Shown here one piece after another: positions 33,418 to 41,540 of a stretch of 64,000 bases of DNA. The stretch is from Dactylosporangium sp. AC04546. Its GTDB lineage: Bacteria; Actinomycetota; Actinomycetes; Mycobacteriales; Micromonosporaceae. The notes under the pieces are model-generated. The model was not told the origin of the DNA and did no database searches. It saw only the letters and a program-made list of their open reading frames with translations. The position numbers were made by a program, and so were the translations under genes. Every line of letters begins with the position of its first letter. Position 1 is the stretch's first letter. The stretch covers positions 41,111-105,110 of the forward strand of contig NZ_JAHYSG010000035.1 of NCBI RefSeq assembly GCF_022095675.1, written 5' to 3'.

Positions 33418-34252
33418 CGACGTCACCCCCGAGCCGTCCCGACTCGGGGGTCCTGGTCACGGCGCCGGCGTGCAGCAGCGCCGTGACCACCTTCTGCGCG
33501 TCGGCGGCCCGATAGACGGTGTCGGTGAGCGCGAAGTGCTTCAATTCGGTCACCGTCATCGGCCCGTCGCGCAGCGCGTCGAGCAGTTCCCGCCGCAGCG
33601 CGCCCGGATTCGGTTCGAGCGCGATATCCATGAGGTGCCCTTCGGGGTCCTCCGGGTCGCGGTAGCGCACGCCCGCATACTCGTCGAGCGCCCACATCTC
33701 GTTCTTGAACGCCTCCAGCGCCTTCGCCGACCGCGTCCCGAATGCGACGAGCGCCTCGGTTTCCCGGTCGACCAGCTCGACCCCGACCGTCAGCTCGAAC
33801 CCGTGCGCGTGCAGATCCCGCCGCTGCTCGCCCCAGGTGCCCACGCGCGCGGTGACGAGCACGTCGACGGCTTTGGCTTTGAAGTCCTTGGAAACGCTGT
33901 CGTCGACCATCGCGAACAGCGGTCCGCTCCCCGCGCCGACCGCCTTGAGCACCGCGGCCACCGCGGTCCCGCGAACCACATGCACCCCGAACTCAACGGG
34001 CGTCTGCAATTCCCGGAGCCGCTCTTCGACCCCGTCGACGCCGGGCCCGACAAACACCACCGACAACCGCCGCCCGCGCAGCCGATCGGCGAACTCGCCA
34101 AGCGCCCGCACCGCGGCCTCGGCCGTTTCCGGCTCGATCGACCCACCCGAGGCCATGAGGAATGTGGCACCGTGCGGCGAATGCAACCCACCGGGTGCCC
34201 AGTTGTCAAGGCAACGCACCAGCAGTTCCCGCGAGACCGCACCAATGGACAT
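33395..34252 (-). CDS. TcmP-like conserved protein with C-terminal winged helix
   Basis: A 285-residue soluble protein. The segment FGTRSAKALEAFKNEMWALDEYAGVRYRDP resembles the C-terminal part of three-Cys-motif partner (TcmP) proteins, where K-x-x-M/L-W-x-x-D is conserved. The last 70 residues (MTVTELKHFALTDTVYR...) look like a winged helix. The ATG start is chosen over longer frames that run into the divergent gene. No three-Cys-motif protein is adjacent. It is divergent from the type VII substrate genes; a link to them is unproven. Confidence 0.65.
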   Translation of the reverse strand: MSIGAVSRELLVRCLDNWAPGGLHSPHGATFLMASGGSIEPETAEAAVRALGEFADRLRGRRLSVVFVGPGVDGVEERLRELQTPVEFGVHVVRGTAVAAVLKAVGAGSGPLFAMVDDSVSKDFKAKAVDVLVTARVGTWGEQRRDLHAHGFELTVGVELVDRETEALVAFGTRSAKALEAFKNEMWALDEYAGVRYRDPEDPEGHLMDIALEPNPGALRRELLDALRDGPMTVTELKHFALTDTVYRAADAQKVVTALLHAGAVTRTPESGRLGGDVVIRLSGE

Positions 34253-34336
34253 ACCGTTCTTTGTACTGCGCCGGCGGGCCTGCGCTCCACACCCCCTCTC
34301 AGCTACGGTTGATAGTCGTCGATACGGGAGGCCACG

Positions 34337-34768
34337 ATGGCGGACGGCTTCGAGCTCAACCCGGCGGGCGTGCGCGACTTCGGCACCCAACTCCGCGCAG
34401 CGGTGGACCGCGACGTCGTCCCGGCGGCGGACCGCATCCGCGGCTACTTGACGTGGTACCCGTCGTTCGGCGGCCGGAGCGGAAGCCCGGCGGTCCAGAC
34501 CGCGGCGCTGCGCTACAACACGGAACTGAACGCCGCGCTGACCTTCCTGGACACGCTGATCCACAACGCCCACACACTCGCCGAGGCCGCCGAACTGGTC
34601 GTGCAGACCTACCAGCGCGGCGACGAGCTCTCCGTGGCCGACATGCAGGCAGTGTTGGGCCGCGCCTCTGCGGCCGCCACAAACGCCGAGACTGCCAGAC
34701 TCATGGCCGACCAGGCGGCAGCCCAAGCGGACGCCGAGTTCCGCCGGCAACACGGTGGAGCGCAGTGA
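34337..34768 (+). CDS. EspC/WXG100-like type VII secretion substrate
   Basis: A 143-residue, largely helical protein starting at an ATG with GGGAGG upstream. A WYPSFGG turn near residues 40-46 lies between two long helices, as in WXG100/EspC-type proteins. After the second helix comes TYQRGDE with Y92 and D96, matching the general type VII secretion signal YxxxD/E. No cysteine or signal peptide. It overlaps the next gene by 1 nt. Together this points to one half of an exported helical pair. No ATPase or membrane channel gene is in the window. Confidence 0.72.
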   Translation: MADGFELNPAGVRDFGTQLRAAVDRDVVPAADRIRGYLTWYPSFGGRSGSPAVQTAALRYNTELNAALTFLDTLIHNAHTLAEAAELVVQTYQRGDELSVADMQAVLGRASAAATNAETARLMADQAAAQADAEFRRQHGGAQ

Positions 34769-35994
34769 TGGGCGCGTACGACCGCTGGCGCCTGCCGGAA
34801 CTCCTGACGATGGTCGAGCACGACACGGACGCATCGGCGACGGCACACCTCAAGGCGTGGGAACAGAAACATCACCTGCTGGTCACCCAGAAGCAGCGCC
34901 TCCAGTCCCTACTCGCGGACCTGACAGCAAACTGGAACCCAGACAAAAGCATCGCTGCCCACACTTTCGCCATACAGATCACCGATCAAATTAGCGTGCT
35001 CGACGCGGCGAGTAGATCGGCAGCGCAGATTTGGTCAGGCCTCGGGCACATCACCTCGGCGATCGCCGATGCTCGGAGGGAACTCCAGAGGCTCGCGGCG
35101 CAGTACCACGATGGCGCGGTCGCGACCCGCGAGTTCAACAGACAAGCCTTCCCCGTGCTGCCTGACGTACTCAACGCTGGGAGCCCGATAGTCCCAATCC
35201 CAGGCCTGGAAGCACTGATAATGCGACAGCATCAGGACCGCTTGAACAGGCAGGCCCGCCTCGTAATGGAAGCTATGGACGACCGGGTGCAAGAAGCAAG
35301 CCGGATGATCGCGACGGTTCCCAAGGTCAGGCCATTTGATACGGGCATACAGTACGAACCGGGCAGAGGGCAAGTCAGAACTACGGGAGATGGGAGACTT
35401 CCGGTCGGTACGATCGGCGGCCAACCTGTACCAGCGCCCACCTTCAGTCCGCCAGCGTGGTCCGTACCCGAGGCAGTGAACCCACCGCCGGCTGACGGAG
35501 AAGCGCCGATCCTTGCAGGAACTCCAACGCCGACGGTCATGCCTTCCTCTCGCTGGCCATCGACAGGGGCATCTGGAGGGATAACTGCGCTGCCACCTGG
35601 AGGGGTGATCGGCGACGTTCCCTCGCTTCCCGCAACAGCCGACATCGCGACGCCAGTCAACGGCGTAATTGGCGGCACATCACCAAGGAACAGCCTGCTC
35701 GGAGGGTTGCCGGTTTCGGGCAGCGGAGGCGTCTCGCGGACTTCGGGTGTATCACCTCGCCGCTGGTCAACACCAACGACGGCTGATGTGTCGACTGTTG
35801 CCGGTCACAGTATGCGTACAGGCGGTTCACATGACCCGTCGTTCGAACGCTACGTCGAAAGGCGACGGCAGCGTCGCCCTAGCGATCCTGACGACCCGTG
35901 GACAGTCGAGGAAGGTGTTTCCCCTGTTCTGGAGACGCCGCGCCCGCCGATTGACCACAGCCCCGGCCCCGGGGTGATCGGCATTGACCGGTGA
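34768..35994 (+). CDS. EspB/PPE-like putative type VII substrate with Pro-rich tail
   Basis: A 408-residue protein with GGAG 8 nt upstream of the ATG. The N-terminal 200 residues are helical with a W-x-P turn (ANWNPDK, W56) and long amphipathic helices (AIADARRELQRLAAQYHDG). The remainder is Pro/Gly/Ser-rich and holds three copies of GVIG (PPGGVIGD, VNGVIGGT, PGVIGID). The architecture resembles EspB, a substrate cut by a mycosin. The next gene is a mycosin coupled by GTGA. Base composition is visibly less GC-rich than the neighbours. Confidence 0.68.
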   Translation: MGAYDRWRLPELLTMVEHDTDASATAHLKAWEQKHHLLVTQKQRLQSLLADLTANWNPDKSIAAHTFAIQITDQISVLDAASRSAAQIWSGLGHITSAIADARRELQRLAAQYHDGAVATREFNRQAFPVLPDVLNAGSPIVPIPGLEALIMRQHQDRLNRQARLVMEAMDDRVQEASRMIATVPKVRPFDTGIQYEPGRGQVRTTGDGRLPVGTIGGQPVPAPTFSPPAWSVPEAVNPPPADGEAPILAGTPTPTVMPSSRWPSTGASGGITALPPGGVIGDVPSLPATADIATPVNGVIGGTSPRNSLLGGLPVSGSGGVSRTSGVSPRRWSTPTTADVSTVAGHSMRTGGSHDPSFERYVERRRQRRPSDPDDPWTVEEGVSPVLETPRPPIDHSPGPGVIGIDR

Positions 35995-37070
35995 CCGCCA
36001 GCCGAGTGGCCACCGCTGTCACCATCGGAATCCTGGCGTCGAACATCGTTCCCGCCCCAGCGTTCGCGGACGGTATCCGCGAACGGCAATGGCATCTTCG
36101 GTTCCTCAACATCATGCAGACGCACCAGATCAGCGAGGGCAACGGCGTCTTGGTTGCCGTCACCGACACTGGCGTTGATCCCGCATCACCCGAACTTGCC
36201 CCCGCCGTGGTGTCCGGGATTCAGTTTGACCAGGGAGGTGGTGATGGACGAGCCGATTTTGACGGTCACGGAACAGCCATGGCTGCCCTAATCGGCGCCC
36301 GCGGCAAGGCCAATGGAAGCGGCGTCCTCGGAATCGCCCCGAAGTCAACGATACTTCCGGTCGATGTCGTAACTGGTGATCCCGCGGTGCTAGGTACGGG
36401 CATTGACTGGGCAGTCGACCACGGTGCACGAGTTGTCTCAATCTCGCTCGGCACCAGCGAGGAACCCTCCACTCGTGCAGCGGTCGAAAGGGCGCTCGCC
36501 GCCGACGTGGTGGTTGTTGCGTGTGTAGGAAATGCGCCTGACGAGAGCAAGGTTGTCTTCCCGGCGCGGCTGCCGGGCGTGTTGGCCGTTGGTGGCGTGG
36601 ATCGGGAGGGGAATCATGCTGCCGTCTCTGTCACTGGGCCGGAGGTGATGATCTCGGCGCCCGCCGTTGACATCATGTCGATTGGCGCCTCGCAGCGGTA
36701 TCGGACGGCGACGGGGACCAGTGATGCCACTGCCATCGTGGCGGGGGCCGTTGCGCTTGTCAGGGCGAAGTTTCCGCAGTTGAGCCAAGCTGAGGTTGTT
36801 CGGCGGATCATCCTTACAGCGCAGGACAGAGGCGCGCCCGGGCGAGACAACGAGTACGGCTACGGGGTGATTGACATCGTCAAGGCGCTCACCGCCGAGA
36901 TCCCCGCCGCCTCACCCAGTGCCTCACCCTCCGTTTCGGCTGGGCCTGACGACGAGCGCGGCAGCAGCACAGTGGCGATGGTGGTCGGGGTTGGGCTGGC
37001 GGCGCTTGTTGTTGTGCTTGTCGCCGTAGTGCAAGGGGTCGCTCGGAGTCGGCGGCGGCGGTATCGGTGA
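35991..37070 (+). CDS. mycP: mycosin (type VII secretion-associated S8 protease)
   Basis: A 359-residue protein with a signal peptide (cleavage after PAFA, residue 26) and the mycosin N-terminal REQWHL-like motif (RERQWHLRFL). The subtilisin triad is D59 (VTDTGVD), H93 (DGHGT) and S244 (GTSDATAIVAG), with oxyanion N181. A Ser/Pro-rich linker and a C-terminal membrane helix (VAMVVGVGLAALVVVLVAVV) follow. Mycosins are membrane-bound, face outward, and cleave substrates such as EspB. The GTG overlaps the substrate gene stop in GTGA. Compared with the mycosin-like gene at 12646, its active site is intact. Confidence 0.88.
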   Translation: MTASRVATAVTIGILASNIVPAPAFADGIRERQWHLRFLNIMQTHQISEGNGVLVAVTDTGVDPASPELAPAVVSGIQFDQGGGDGRADFDGHGTAMAALIGARGKANGSGVLGIAPKSTILPVDVVTGDPAVLGTGIDWAVDHGARVVSISLGTSEEPSTRAAVERALAADVVVVACVGNAPDESKVVFPARLPGVLAVGGVDREGNHAAVSVTGPEVMISAPAVDIMSIGASQRYRTATGTSDATAIVAGAVALVRAKFPQLSQAEVVRRIILTAQDRGAPGRDNEYGYGVIDIVKALTAEIPAASPSASPSVSAGPDDERGSSTVAMVVGVGLAALVVVLVAVVQGVARSRRRRYR

Positions 37071-37075
37071 CGGAG

Positions 37076-37081
37076 TAGCGT
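37076..37081 (+). promoter_or_regulatory. -10 element of the pterin dehydratase gene
   Basis: TAGCGT is 6 nt before the ATG at 37088, so the message would be leaderless or nearly so. Confidence 0.4.
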
Positions 37082-37087
37082 GCGCGT

Positions 37088-37372
37088 ATGGCTGGTGTGC
37101 TCAGCGCGGAGCAGGTTGCGGCTGCTCTTGGCGATCTTCGTGGGTGGGCCGGGGACGCCTCGGTCATTGAGCGGTCCGTTACCGCTGAGTCCTTTCTGGA
37201 CGGTATCCGGCTTGTCGCCGAGGTGGCGCACGTGGCTGAGCAGGCCGACCACCACCCTGACATCGACATCCGGTGGCGGACGGTGACCTTCCGGCTCAGC
37301 ACGCACTCGGCGGGTGGGGTGACCGAGAAGGACCTGGCCCTCGCTCGGCAGATCAACGAGTTGATCGGGTAA
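37088..37372 (+). CDS. pterin-4a-carbinolamine dehydratase
   Basis: A 94-residue protein with the family active-site motif E-Q-A-D-H-H-P-D at about residues 56-63 and a following W-x-x-V-x-x-x-L-x-T-H-S segment. It dehydrates 4a-hydroxytetrahydrobiopterin to regenerate the pterin cofactor; bacterial members may have other roles. TAGCGT lies 6 nt before the ATG. A degenerate paralogue is at 45567. It is flanked by the mycosin gene and tldD. Confidence 0.92.
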   Translation: MAGVLSAEQVAAALGDLRGWAGDASVIERSVTAESFLDGIRLVAEVAHVAEQADHHPDIDIRWRTVTFRLSTHSAGGVTEKDLALARQINELIG

Positions 37373-37423
37373 TTCGCGTACCGAGCGAGGGTCGAGTCGC
37401 CCCTTTTCGTCGTACCCCCTCGG

Positions 37424-37429
37424 TAGTGT
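37424..37429 (+). promoter_or_regulatory. -10 element of tldD (leaderless)
   Basis: TAGTGT is 7 nt before the ATG of tldD, the same hexamer and distance as at dapE. No ribosome-binding site intervenes. Confidence 0.45.
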
Positions 37430-37436
37430 CCCTCCC

Positions 37437-38873
37437 ATGAACCACTTCGACGTTGCCAGCGCTGCGGTCGAGGCGGCGCTGGCCGCTGGGGCTCGGTATG
37501 CCGACGCGCGCGTCATGCATCGGCGGTCCGAGTCGATGACCGCGCGGAACGGGGAGATCGAGGAGCTGAGCCAGGACGAGGACGCCGGGGTTGGTGTCCG
37601 GGCGCTGGTCGGCTCCAGCTGGGGGTTCTTCGCGGTTCCTGATCTCGGGCGGGACGCGGCTCGGCGGGCCGGGGAGCGAGCCACGGCGATCGCCAAGGCG
37701 TCCGCGACGGTGCCGGGGCCGCAGGTCGATCTCGTGGACATCGAGGCGCGGGTGGACTCGTGGGCGAGTGCCTGCGCGGTGGACCCGCTCGGGGTGGCGC
37801 TGTCGACGAAGGGTGACCTGCTGACGAGCGCTACGGCGGAGTCGCACAAGGCCGGGGCGGACATCGCCGAGGGGCTGTATCAGATCTGGGACACGCGGAA
37901 GTGGTTCGTGTCGTCGCAAGGGCACCGCATCGACCAGCACATCCGCGAGTCCGGGGCGGGCATCTCGGCCACGGTCATCGGTGACGGCGAGACGCAGCGG
38001 CGTTCATATCCGTCGTATCGCGGGCAGTACGGTACCCGCGGCTGGGAGCTGGTCGACGAGCTGGACCTGCAGGCGCACGCCGCGCGGATCGCGGAGGAGG
38101 CGCGGGCGCTGCTCACGGCACCGCACTGCCCGGCCGGCGAGACGACGCTGATTCTGGGCAGTGAGCAGATGGCGCTGCAGATCCACGAGTCGGTGGGGCA
38201 CGCGATCGAGCTCGACCGGATTCTGGGCTGGGAGGCGGCGTTCGCTGGGACGTCGTGGCTGGAGCTGTCGAAGCTCAACCAGCTGCGGTATGGGTCGGAG
38301 CTGATGAACATCACCATCGATCCGACGATTCCGGGGGCGCTGGGCTCGTTCGGGTATGACGACGAGGGCACGCCCGCGCAGTCCAGATACGCGGTGCGCG
38401 ACGGGATCTGGGTCGGCACGCTCGCCGGGCGGGACTCGGCGGCGGTCGCCGGGCTGGACTACGCCGGCAGCGTGCGCGCCGACGGATGGGCGCGGCTGCC
38501 GATGGTGCGGATGACCAACGTCGGGCTGGTGCCCGGGCCGCACACGCTCGACGAGATGATCGCGGCGACCGACGACGGCGTGCTGATGGACTTCAACCGC
38601 TCCTGGTCGATCGACGACAAGCGGCTGAACTTCCAGTTCGGCTGCGAGATCGGCTGGGAGATCAAGAACGGCAAGCTCGGCCGGATGCTGCGCAACCCGA
38701 CCTACACGGGCATCGGCCCGAGGTTCTGGGGCTCGATGGACATGCTGTCGTCGGACGTGACGGCGTGGGGCACGCCGAACTGCGGCAAGGGGCAGCCGGG
38801 TCAGATCGGGCACACGGGCCATCCGGCCGCGGCGGCCCGGTTCACCAACGTGCGCGTGGGGGTGCGGGGATGA
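37437..38873 (+). CDS. tldD: TldD metalloprotease subunit
   Basis: A 478-residue protein. The zinc motif HESVGHAIELDR (HExxxH) lies near the middle, and the C-terminal CGKGQPGQIGHTGHPA supplies the conserved cysteine region. TldD and TldE form a heterodimer that degrades unfolded peptides and in some bacteria matures peptide antibiotics or antitoxins (CcdA, microcin B17). Its TGA overlaps the tldE ATG in ATGA. It is followed by a terminator after tldE. Confidence 0.93.
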   Translation: MNHFDVASAAVEAALAAGARYADARVMHRRSESMTARNGEIEELSQDEDAGVGVRALVGSSWGFFAVPDLGRDAARRAGERATAIAKASATVPGPQVDLVDIEARVDSWASACAVDPLGVALSTKGDLLTSATAESHKAGADIAEGLYQIWDTRKWFVSSQGHRIDQHIRESGAGISATVIGDGETQRRSYPSYRGQYGTRGWELVDELDLQAHAARIAEEARALLTAPHCPAGETTLILGSEQMALQIHESVGHAIELDRILGWEAAFAGTSWLELSKLNQLRYGSELMNITIDPTIPGALGSFGYDDEGTPAQSRYAVRDGIWVGTLAGRDSAAVAGLDYAGSVRADGWARLPMVRMTNVGLVPGPHTLDEMIAATDDGVLMDFNRSWSIDDKRLNFQFGCEIGWEIKNGKLGRMLRNPTYTGIGPRFWGSMDMLSSDVTAWGTPNCGKGQPGQIGHTGHPAAAARFTNVRVGVRG

Positions 38874-40249
38874 GCGCGACCTTGTCCGAGACCGACCTGG
38901 CCCAGCGGGTGCTGGAGCTCGTCGGCAGCGGCGTCGAGGCCGAGGTGGTGGTCGAGCGGGCGGCGCTGGCGCTGACGCGGTTCGCCAACTCGTACGTGCA
39001 CCAGAACGTCGCCGACGAGTCCACGACGATCCGCCTGCGGCTGCACGCGGACGGGCGGACCGCCACCACGTCCACGACGGTGCTCGACGGGCTCGACGAC
39101 CTGGTCCGGCGCACGCTGGAGTCGATGCGGCTCGCGCCCGCCGACCCGACGTGGCCCGGGCTGGCGCCACCGTCGGCGGTGGCGGTCGGCGGCAACGTCG
39201 ACGAGGAGACCGCGGCGGCGTCGCCGGACGACCGGGCCTCGCGCGTGCGCGCGTTCGTCAACCAGGCGGCGGGCATGGACACGGCCGGCTACTGCCGCAC
39301 CGCTTCGACCCGCGCGGTGTACGCGAACTCGGCCGGCCAGCACATCAGCGGCGCCAAGACGAGCGCCGCGATGGACGGCATCGCGCGCACGGCGACCTCC
39401 GACGGGCTGGCCCGCCTGGCTGCGGTGCGGATCGCCGACATCGACGGGGCGGTGCTGGGAGCCCGCGCGGCGGCCAAGGCGCGTGCCGGCGAGAACCCGG
39501 TCGAGCTGCCCCCAGGACGTTACGAAGTGGTGCTCGAGCCGACAGCGGTGGCAGATGTACTGCAGATGCTGGCGGTCTACGGCTTCAACGCCAAGATGGT
39601 GCTGGACCGGCAGTCGTTCCTGGAGCTGGGCAAGGCGCAGTTCGACCCGTCGGTGACGGTGGTCGAGGACGCCACGGCGCCCGACTCGACATCGATCCCG
39701 TTCGACGTCGAAGGCACACCGCGGCAGCGGGTCGTGCTGGTCGACGCCGGGGTCTCCGCGGCGGTGGTCCACGACCGGCGCACGGCCGCGCGAGCCGGCG
39801 GCGACGCCCGATCGACCGGGCACGCGATCCCGGGCGGGGCGAGCTTCGGCGCCGTGCCGTCCAGCATGCGGCTCCTGCCGACCGACGGCCCGGCGCCGGT
39901 CGAGGTCGACGGGCCGCCCGCCGACTCCAGCATCGCCGCACTGGTCGCCGGGGTCGAGCGAGGGCTGCTCGTGACCGACAACCACTACACGCGGGTCCTC
40001 GACCCGCGGACGCTGGTCGTGACCGGCCTGACCCGCAACGGCGTGTGGCTCATCGAGGACGGCGTGGTCACCACGCCGGTGCGGAACTTCCGGTTCACGC
40101 AGTCGTACCCGCAGGCGCTCCAGCCCGGTGCGGTGCTCGGCATCGGCTCCCGGGCGGTCGAGTTACCCGGTCCGTGGAGCGAGGCCGGCTTCATCGCCCC
40201 GGCGCTGCGCCTGGCGTCCTGGAACTACACGGGCGGCGCCTCGGGCTGA
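38870..40249 (+). CDS. pmbA: TldE/PmbA subunit
   Basis: A 459-residue paralogue of TldD without the HExxxH motif. It has the PmbA-type C-terminus (GLTRNGVWLIEDGVVTTPVRNFRFTQS). It is the inactive-looking partner that shapes the TldD channel. The 4-nt overlap with tldD indicates coupled synthesis of a 1:1 complex. The end is followed by a perfect 11-bp hairpin. Confidence 0.92.
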   Translation: MSATLSETDLAQRVLELVGSGVEAEVVVERAALALTRFANSYVHQNVADESTTIRLRLHADGRTATTSTTVLDGLDDLVRRTLESMRLAPADPTWPGLAPPSAVAVGGNVDEETAAASPDDRASRVRAFVNQAAGMDTAGYCRTASTRAVYANSAGQHISGAKTSAAMDGIARTATSDGLARLAAVRIADIDGAVLGARAAAKARAGENPVELPPGRYEVVLEPTAVADVLQMLAVYGFNAKMVLDRQSFLELGKAQFDPSVTVVEDATAPDSTSIPFDVEGTPRQRVVLVDAGVSAAVVHDRRTAARAGGDARSTGHAIPGGASFGAVPSSMRLLPTDGPAPVEVDGPPADSSIAALVAGVERGLLVTDNHYTRVLDPRTLVVTGLTRNGVWLIEDGVVTTPVRNFRFTQSYPQALQPGAVLGIGSRAVELPGPWSEAGFIAPALRLASWNYTGGASG

Positions 40250-40281
40250 CCCGGGGCGGAGCGGCACGCAGGTTTGAGAGA

Positions 40282-40309
40282 GGCCGGTCGCGAACAACCG
40301 CGACCGGCC
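40282..40309 (+). terminator. terminator after tldD-tldE
   Basis: GGCCGGTCGCG and CGCGACCGGCC (11 bp, perfect) are separated by AACAAC. It starts 33 nt after the tldE stop. No T-run follows. Confidence 0.7.
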
Positions 40310-40709
40310 ATCGACCACATGGCGAGTCGACATAGGGCAAACGGGGGCGAAGCGGGAAGGCACGTGCGGGAATCGCTTGCCGGAAGCGCACGGCGGGCAC
40401 AGCGCCGGCCACCGCCCACGGGAAGCGGACATCACGGCTTAAATCCGGCTCAAGCAGGGCACATGGCTAGAATGTGACCATGCTGTGAGTCGGGCGTGAG
40501 CTTTGGTGCTGGTGCAGGGCATGTGGCGGGAGTGAAGTTCTGCACAACCACCCGTGGAATATCCGCAAGGTCTTTCGTCATCGGTTCGACACACGCCAGA
40601 CTCCCAACGCACGACGCTGCGGGGATCGGGCGTAACGTGTGCACCGACCACAGATCGGTACATCGGAGAACTCTCACAACAACCCAAGCCCGTCCAGGGA
40701 GCACTCACC
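40310..40709 (+). promoter_or_regulatory. non-coding region upstream of the sdh operon
   Basis: About 400 nt without a convincing gene; GC content is lower than in the flanking genes. TAGAAT at 40468-40473 is the best -10 candidate, but no good -35 matches it, and it would give a leader of about 230 nt. TGTGA occurs at 40475 and 40485 as direct, not inverted, repeats, so I do not call a CRP-type site. An AGGGAG lies 8 nt before the sdhC start. Confidence 0.45.
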
Positions 40710-41531
40710 ATGACGACCACGCCGACCCGGCCTCGGTCAGCCTTTGGCGCGGGGCCGCGCGCCGCGATCAGCGCCAAAACATTGCGGACGGACGGGTGGC
40801 GGGTCTCGCCGTTGTCCATCGCGGCCATTCTGCTGTTCTTCATCGTGTATTCGACGATCCGCATCTTCATGGCGAAGTGGTACTTCGTCCCGGAACACGG
40901 GTATCTGACGCCGCTGTACTCGCCGTGTCTGAGCGACTCGTGCGTGGAAGGGTCGTCCCACTTCGGCACGCCGTTCGGGAAGTTCCCGGCCTGGCTGCCG
41001 CTCGGCCTCGCCGCGTTCCCGATCGTCGCCGGCTTCCGGGTGACCTGCTACTACTACCGCAAGAGCGGCTACCGCTCACTGTGGCTGTCGCCGCAGGCCT
41101 GCGCCGTGCAGGAGCCCCACAAGAAGTACAGCGGTGAGACCCGTTTCCCGCTCGTCTTCATGAACTCGCACCGGTACTTCTTCTACCTGGCCGCGGTCAT
41201 CCTCCTGATCAACGTCTGGGACGCGCTGCACGCGTTCAAGGGCACCGACGGCGGGTTCGGCATCGGGCTCGGCTCGCTGATCATCGTGGTGAACGTGATC
41301 GCGCTGGCGGGGTACACGGCCAGCTGCCACGCCTGCCGGCACGTCATGGGCGGGCGGCTGAAGCACTTCTCGAAGCACCCGTTGCGGTACAAGATGTGGA
41401 CGCTGATCTCGAAGCTGAACACTCGCCACGGGACCTTCGCCATGACCTCGCTGTTCACGGTCATCCTGACCGACGCGTACATCATGGCCGTCTCCGCTGA
41501 CTGGATCACCGACCTGCGCATCTTCAACTGA
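40710..41531 (+). CDS. sdhC: succinate dehydrogenase membrane subunit
   Basis: A 273-residue protein with five membrane helices (SIAAILLFFIVYSTIRIF, LPLGLAAFPIVAGF, YFFYLAAVILLINVWDAL, GLGSLIIVVNVIALAGYTA, SLFTVILTDAYIMAVSA). Histidines near helix ends (EPHKKY, NSHRYFF, SCHACRH) can ligate heme b. This five-helix single anchor is the type of actinobacterial Sdh/Frd complexes. I start at MTTTPTRPRS because AGGGAG lies 8 nt upstream. It is first in the sdh operon with sdhA 9 nt downstream. Confidence 0.88.
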   Translation: MTTTPTRPRSAFGAGPRAAISAKTLRTDGWRVSPLSIAAILLFFIVYSTIRIFMAKWYFVPEHGYLTPLYSPCLSDSCVEGSSHFGTPFGKFPAWLPLGLAAFPIVAGFRVTCYYYRKSGYRSLWLSPQACAVQEPHKKYSGETRFPLVFMNSHRYFFYLAAVILLINVWDALHAFKGTDGGFGIGLGSLIIVVNVIALAGYTASCHACRHVMGGRLKHFSKHPLRYKMWTLISKLNTRHGTFAMTSLFTVILTDAYIMAVSADWITDLRIFN

Positions 41532-41540
41532 GGAACTCCG

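Noticed and set aside
34337..37070. Complete ESX secretion system
   Set aside because: Only substrate-like genes and a mycosin are present; no FtsK/SpoIIIE ATPase (EccC), EccB, EccD or EccE lies in the window.
40475..40489. Two TGTGA words upstream of the sdh operon as a CRP/GlxR site
   Set aside because: They are direct rather than inverted repeats, so the required TGTGA-N6-TCACA symmetry is missing.
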